Of a DNA stretch of 27,732 nucleotides, positions 25,439 to 27,732 are shown piece by piece. The stretch covers positions 1-27,732 of the forward strand of contig JAZNGX010000071.1 of assembly GCA_045576675.1 (NCBI GenBank), in the 5' to 3' direction. Origin of the DNA: JAZNGX01 sp045576675. Its GTDB lineage: Bacteria; Bacillota; Clostridia; Monoglobales; Firm-18. A program made the position numbers and the translations under genes. The first letter of the stretch is position 1. Each line of letters opens with the position of its first letter. The notes below the pieces were generated by a model, which was not told the origin of the DNA, ran no database searches, and saw only the letters and a program-made list of their open reading frames with translations.

Positions 25439-26971
25439 ATGGCAGATAAAGAAAAGGATTATTCTGAGTATAAAATGGATAATCATGAGCGTTATTACTC
25501 GCTGAGAGCAAACAATCAGTATTTGAAATTCGATTACTTTTCAAATCAGGTGAGATTTGATGAGATGAAAAAAACGATTCATTTTTTCATTGATAGCAGC
25601 AGAGAAGATTTTGCTATGCAAGATGAAATGGAAAAGAGCGATTTGCAGCACGGACGTTCCCATGACGATGATTTAACACCGCAGGATATAGCTGATTACG
25701 AAGAGAGCGATGCGGAACAGAGAGAGAAGAATGAGCAGTACAGGGAATATTTCCGCAAAAAACACGGTATAGATTTTGATAAAAGTGAATATATTTGTCA
25801 GAGCGAATCTGATGTACCTTTTAATAATATTTTCTGCGGCAGTAAATTTTCAATTAGTGTCGGCGAGGGGATTTTGGATTTTATTTACGCCGATTTCAAC
25901 ACTCCATACAAGGAAGAGCAACAGTTTGCTTATGCAATGGAATTTTTGTGGCCCAAATTAAACGAAGAACATCCTGACGAATATCAAGAAAAGTTAAAAG
26001 AAGCAGATCAATATGCTGACATAAAAAGTGAGCCTGTAAAGGTTCTCAGCATTGAAGATGAAATATATGACGACTATATTAAATTCAAAGTTGCTATGAG
26101 CCAGATAGGAGATATAGCATATGCTTCTCTTTATTCTGCAATTTGTCCGCCAATATTCAAAATGGAATATCATAAGGGATACTCTACCATGAGGGCATAC
26201 TATCTGTATCTGAAAAATCTCCAAAAAGAGTTTTTAGATTTAATTGAGTTTTGCTTTGATGATGAATACTATCCGGAGATTTTAGGTAAAATGAAGCCTT
26301 ACGAGCGTTTTTATATATACCGAAGTCTTAATGACATTCCATGTATATTTGATCGAACAGAAACTTTTAAGACAACAACTTTCTATACGCATAATGACAA
26401 CATTCCGGTATGGTTAACAGACAAGGGGTATCTGAAAAGAAACAGCAGGAAAATAAAAACAACCCCGGGAATAACGGAGCTTGCAGAAAAGTTCAATATT
26501 ACTCCTGAGAAATTGAAGGAAGAGCTTGTAACCCCGATATATTTAGACACATACTACCATTTTTCCACCGTTGCCCAAATTCTTGAGCTTGAATTTACAA
26601 AAATGCTTGAAATGGATATTAGTTTTAGAAAATGCAAATGGTGTGGCAAGTATTTCATAGTTAAGGGGAACCACGGAACAAAATACTGTGACAGAGTTCC
26701 CGAAGGGAAAACACAGTCTTGTCAGAAGCTTGCTGCTCTTGATGAATATAAAAAGAAAAATGCCAATAATGAAGCAAAAAAGGTGTATGACAAATACTAT
26801 AAGCGCTACCATGCAAGAATTGGTACACGGCAGATTAAGGAGCCTGAGTTCAACCAATGGAGGTATAAAGCTATCACTATGCGAGATGATTGCAATGACG
26901 GTAAAATCTCCCTCCAGGAGTACATCGACTGGAACGAGGCATACTTCCCGAACAGAGCAAAGAAAAAATAA
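25439..26971 (+). CDS. Uncharacterised 510-residue protein with C-terminal four-cysteine zinc-finger-like motif
   Basis: ATG at 25439 with GAGGTG about five bases upstream. No signal peptide or membrane segment. The N-terminal half is acidic and charged (DDDLTPQDIADYEESDAEQ near residues 76-94). The C-terminal part has CKWCGKYF (399-406) with C417 and C428 completing a CxxC...C...C set, followed by a lysine- and tyrosine-rich helical tail (KKVYDKYYKRYHARIG). It resembles the DUF6076-type proteins of Clostridia in my memory, but I cannot confirm this, and no function is known to me. It stands alone, with its own strong promoter and terminator, next to the recombinase operon. It is probably element cargo or a DNA/RNA-binding regulator. 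Confidence 0.8.
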   Translation: MADKEKDYSEYKMDNHERYYSLRANNQYLKFDYFSNQVRFDEMKKTIHFFIDSSREDFAMQDEMEKSDLQHGRSHDDDLTPQDIADYEESDAEQREKNEQYREYFRKKHGIDFDKSEYICQSESDVPFNNIFCGSKFSISVGEGILDFIYADFNTPYKEEQQFAYAMEFLWPKLNEEHPDEYQEKLKEADQYADIKSEPVKVLSIEDEIYDDYIKFKVAMSQIGDIAYASLYSAICPPIFKMEYHKGYSTMRAYYLYLKNLQKEFLDLIEFCFDDEYYPEILGKMKPYERFYIYRSLNDIPCIFDRTETFKTTTFYTHNDNIPVWLTDKGYLKRNSRKIKTTPGITELAEKFNITPEKLKEELVTPIYLDTYYHFSTVAQILELEFTKMLEMDISFRKCKWCGKYFIVKGNHGTKYCDRVPEGKTQSCQKLAALDEYKKKNANNEAKKVYDKYYKRYHARIGTRQIKEPEFNQWRYKAITMRDDCNDGKISLQEYIDWNEAYFPNRAKKK

Positions 26972-26979
26972 ATATTTAT

Positions 26980-27020
26980 GGGCATTGTTTTTGCAAAACG
27001 CATTGACAATGCCCTTATTT
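26980..27020 (+). terminator. Stem-loop terminator after the 510-residue protein gene
   Basis: GGGCATTGT (26980-26988) and ACAATGCCC (27006-27014), perfect 9-bp arms around a 17-base loop, followed by TTATTTTTG. It starts 9 bases after the stop codon. Confidence 0.75.
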
Positions 27021-27033
27021 TTGCATAAAAAAG

Positions 27034-27105
27034 CAGATAGGGTGTAGTTACCCTACCTGTATGAGCTTTGTGCCACACAGGGCTTTTTAAGCCCTTATAC
27101 TGTGG
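27034..27105. other. Two stem-loops between convergent genes
   Basis: CAGATAGGGT (27034-27043) pairs with ACCCTACCTG (27050-27059) with one mismatch. AGGGCTT (27079-27085) pairs with AAGCCCT (27089-27095), enclosed by CCACA (27073-27077) and TGTGG (27101-27105). Neither is followed by a clear T run on either strand. They may assist termination of the minus-strand gene ending at 27120. Confidence 0.4.
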
Positions 27106-27119
27106 TGATATTTTTGATT

Positions 27120-27674
27120 CTATTCCATTGTGCCGACCATTTTATTTATATCACCGTCCGAGTCTGCGATGATGGTTTCTGTTTTGGTAGGTGCTACATA
27201 ACCGAAGCCGTCTATGTATGCTTTATTCTTTTCTTCTATTATTTCATTTCGTATTTTTGTTTCCTCATCGGTGAGGTAACAAGTATCTTTTGCCATAATT
27301 TCGTCATTTGGATTTACGGGTTCTTCCGGATTCTTTTCCCATTTCGCATACAAGACATCAGGCTTTGTGAATTTAAATGTTGTTACCTGATTCTGCTTTG
27401 TTCTCGGATCGGTGAACCATCCCTTGAATATGTAACCGTATTTTGTAGGGATGTAGCTTTCGAGGCTGATGCTCTCGCCGTATCTTTTTGTTATTGGCCT
27501 GATAAAGCTACCGCCGTCCGATGCAAATTGTAAGGTTACATCTCCTATGATGCCAAGTTCATTGTCGAAGGTCACTCGGTATTTACTGAGCCACCAAGGT
27601 TTTGCAGTTGCCGATGCCGTTGTTGTTAGCAGCATTGTTACTGCCAATGCCGTACATAATACTTTTTTCTTCAT
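27120..27674 (-). CDS. Small secreted protein with one InlB B-type (Listeria-Bacteroides) repeat
   Basis: 184 residues from ATG at 27674, chosen because AAAGGATG lies eight bases upstream and a signal peptide (MKKKVLCTALAVTMLLTTTA, cleavage near ASATAKP) follows at once. In-frame ATGs at 27683 and 27713 would put extra residues before it. Numbered from 27674, an InlB B-type repeat lies at about 47-112 (FASDGGSFI...YGYIFKGWFTDP...VLYAKW). A charged region and a C-terminal stretch without cysteine motifs, membrane anchor or sortase signal follow. Such repeats are found in secreted and surface proteins that contact other cells or glycans. The function is unknown. It is convergent with the 510-residue protein gene. 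Confidence 0.8.
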   Translation of the reverse strand: MKKKVLCTALAVTMLLTTTASATAKPWWLSKYRVTFDNELGIIGDVTLQFASDGGSFIRPITKRYGESISLESYIPTKYGYIFKGWFTDPRTKQNQVTTFKFTKPDVLYAKWEKNPEEPVNPNDEIMAKDTCYLTDEETKIRNEIIEEKNKAYIDGFGYVAPTKTETIIADSDGDINKMVGTME

Positions 27675-27732
27675 AATTTTCATCCTTTCATTTTGATATA
27701 AAAATGCCGGCATACTCGAATTTCATTCATCG

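Noticed and set aside
27704..27713. ATGCCGGCAT palindrome near the right edge as an operator
   Set aside because: A 10-bp palindrome alone at the window edge, overlapping a possible upstream ATG, is weak evidence.

Overview
The window looks like the chromosome of a Gram-positive, AT-rich anaerobe of the Clostridia type, probably from the gut. The reasons are the GGAGG-type ribosome sites, an S-layer-homology (SLH) surface protein, a lipoprotein-type solute-binding protein, a YesM/YesN two-component system beside an LplA/B/C-type sugar importer, and an operon of large serine recombinases. Genus cannot be read from the sequence. All family calls are by eye from motifs; no database was searched.

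Region 1 (1-10578, all minus strand) is the sensing, import and surface half of a carbohydrate utilisation locus. In transcription order it holds a sugar-binding lipoprotein, two ABC permeases, a YesM-like sensor kinase, a YesN-like AraC response regulator, an SLH-anchored protein, and a large secreted protein that runs off the left edge. No transport ATPase is present, as is usual where a shared MsmX-type ATPase is used. The two surface proteins share one jelly-roll-like module in three copies.

Region 2 (10579-10813) is a divergent regulatory region. It carries a good minus-strand promoter with a GGTAAAAT direct repeat 20 bp apart upstream of it (likely YesN site), and a plus-strand promoter overlapped by a 17+17 bp perfect palindrome (likely repressor operator).

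Region 3 (10814-20277, plus strand) is a tight five-gene operon of enzymes without signal peptides: a GH106-like hydrolase, a heparinase II/III-like lyase, a GH88 unsaturated glucuronyl hydrolase, a GH130 mannoside phosphorylase/hydrolase and a GH2 beta-mannosidase-like enzyme. Together with region 1 they suggest import of uronic-acid- and mannose-containing oligosaccharides and their breakdown inside the cell. There is no sulfatase. The operon ends in a strong stem-loop terminator, preceded by a modular small repeat.

Region 4 (about 20451-27732) looks like one end of an integrative element and its cargo. It has three consecutive serine-recombinase-family genes on the minus strand, the middle one lacking the catalytic domain, and a 51-residue small protein upstream of them. 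Next come about 350 bp of degenerate 60-70 bp repeats, then a consensus promoter with a nested inverted repeat driving an unrecognised 510-residue zinc-finger-like protein. The last gene is a small secreted protein with one InlB B-type repeat. No tRNA, rRNA, CRISPR array or insertion sequence was seen.
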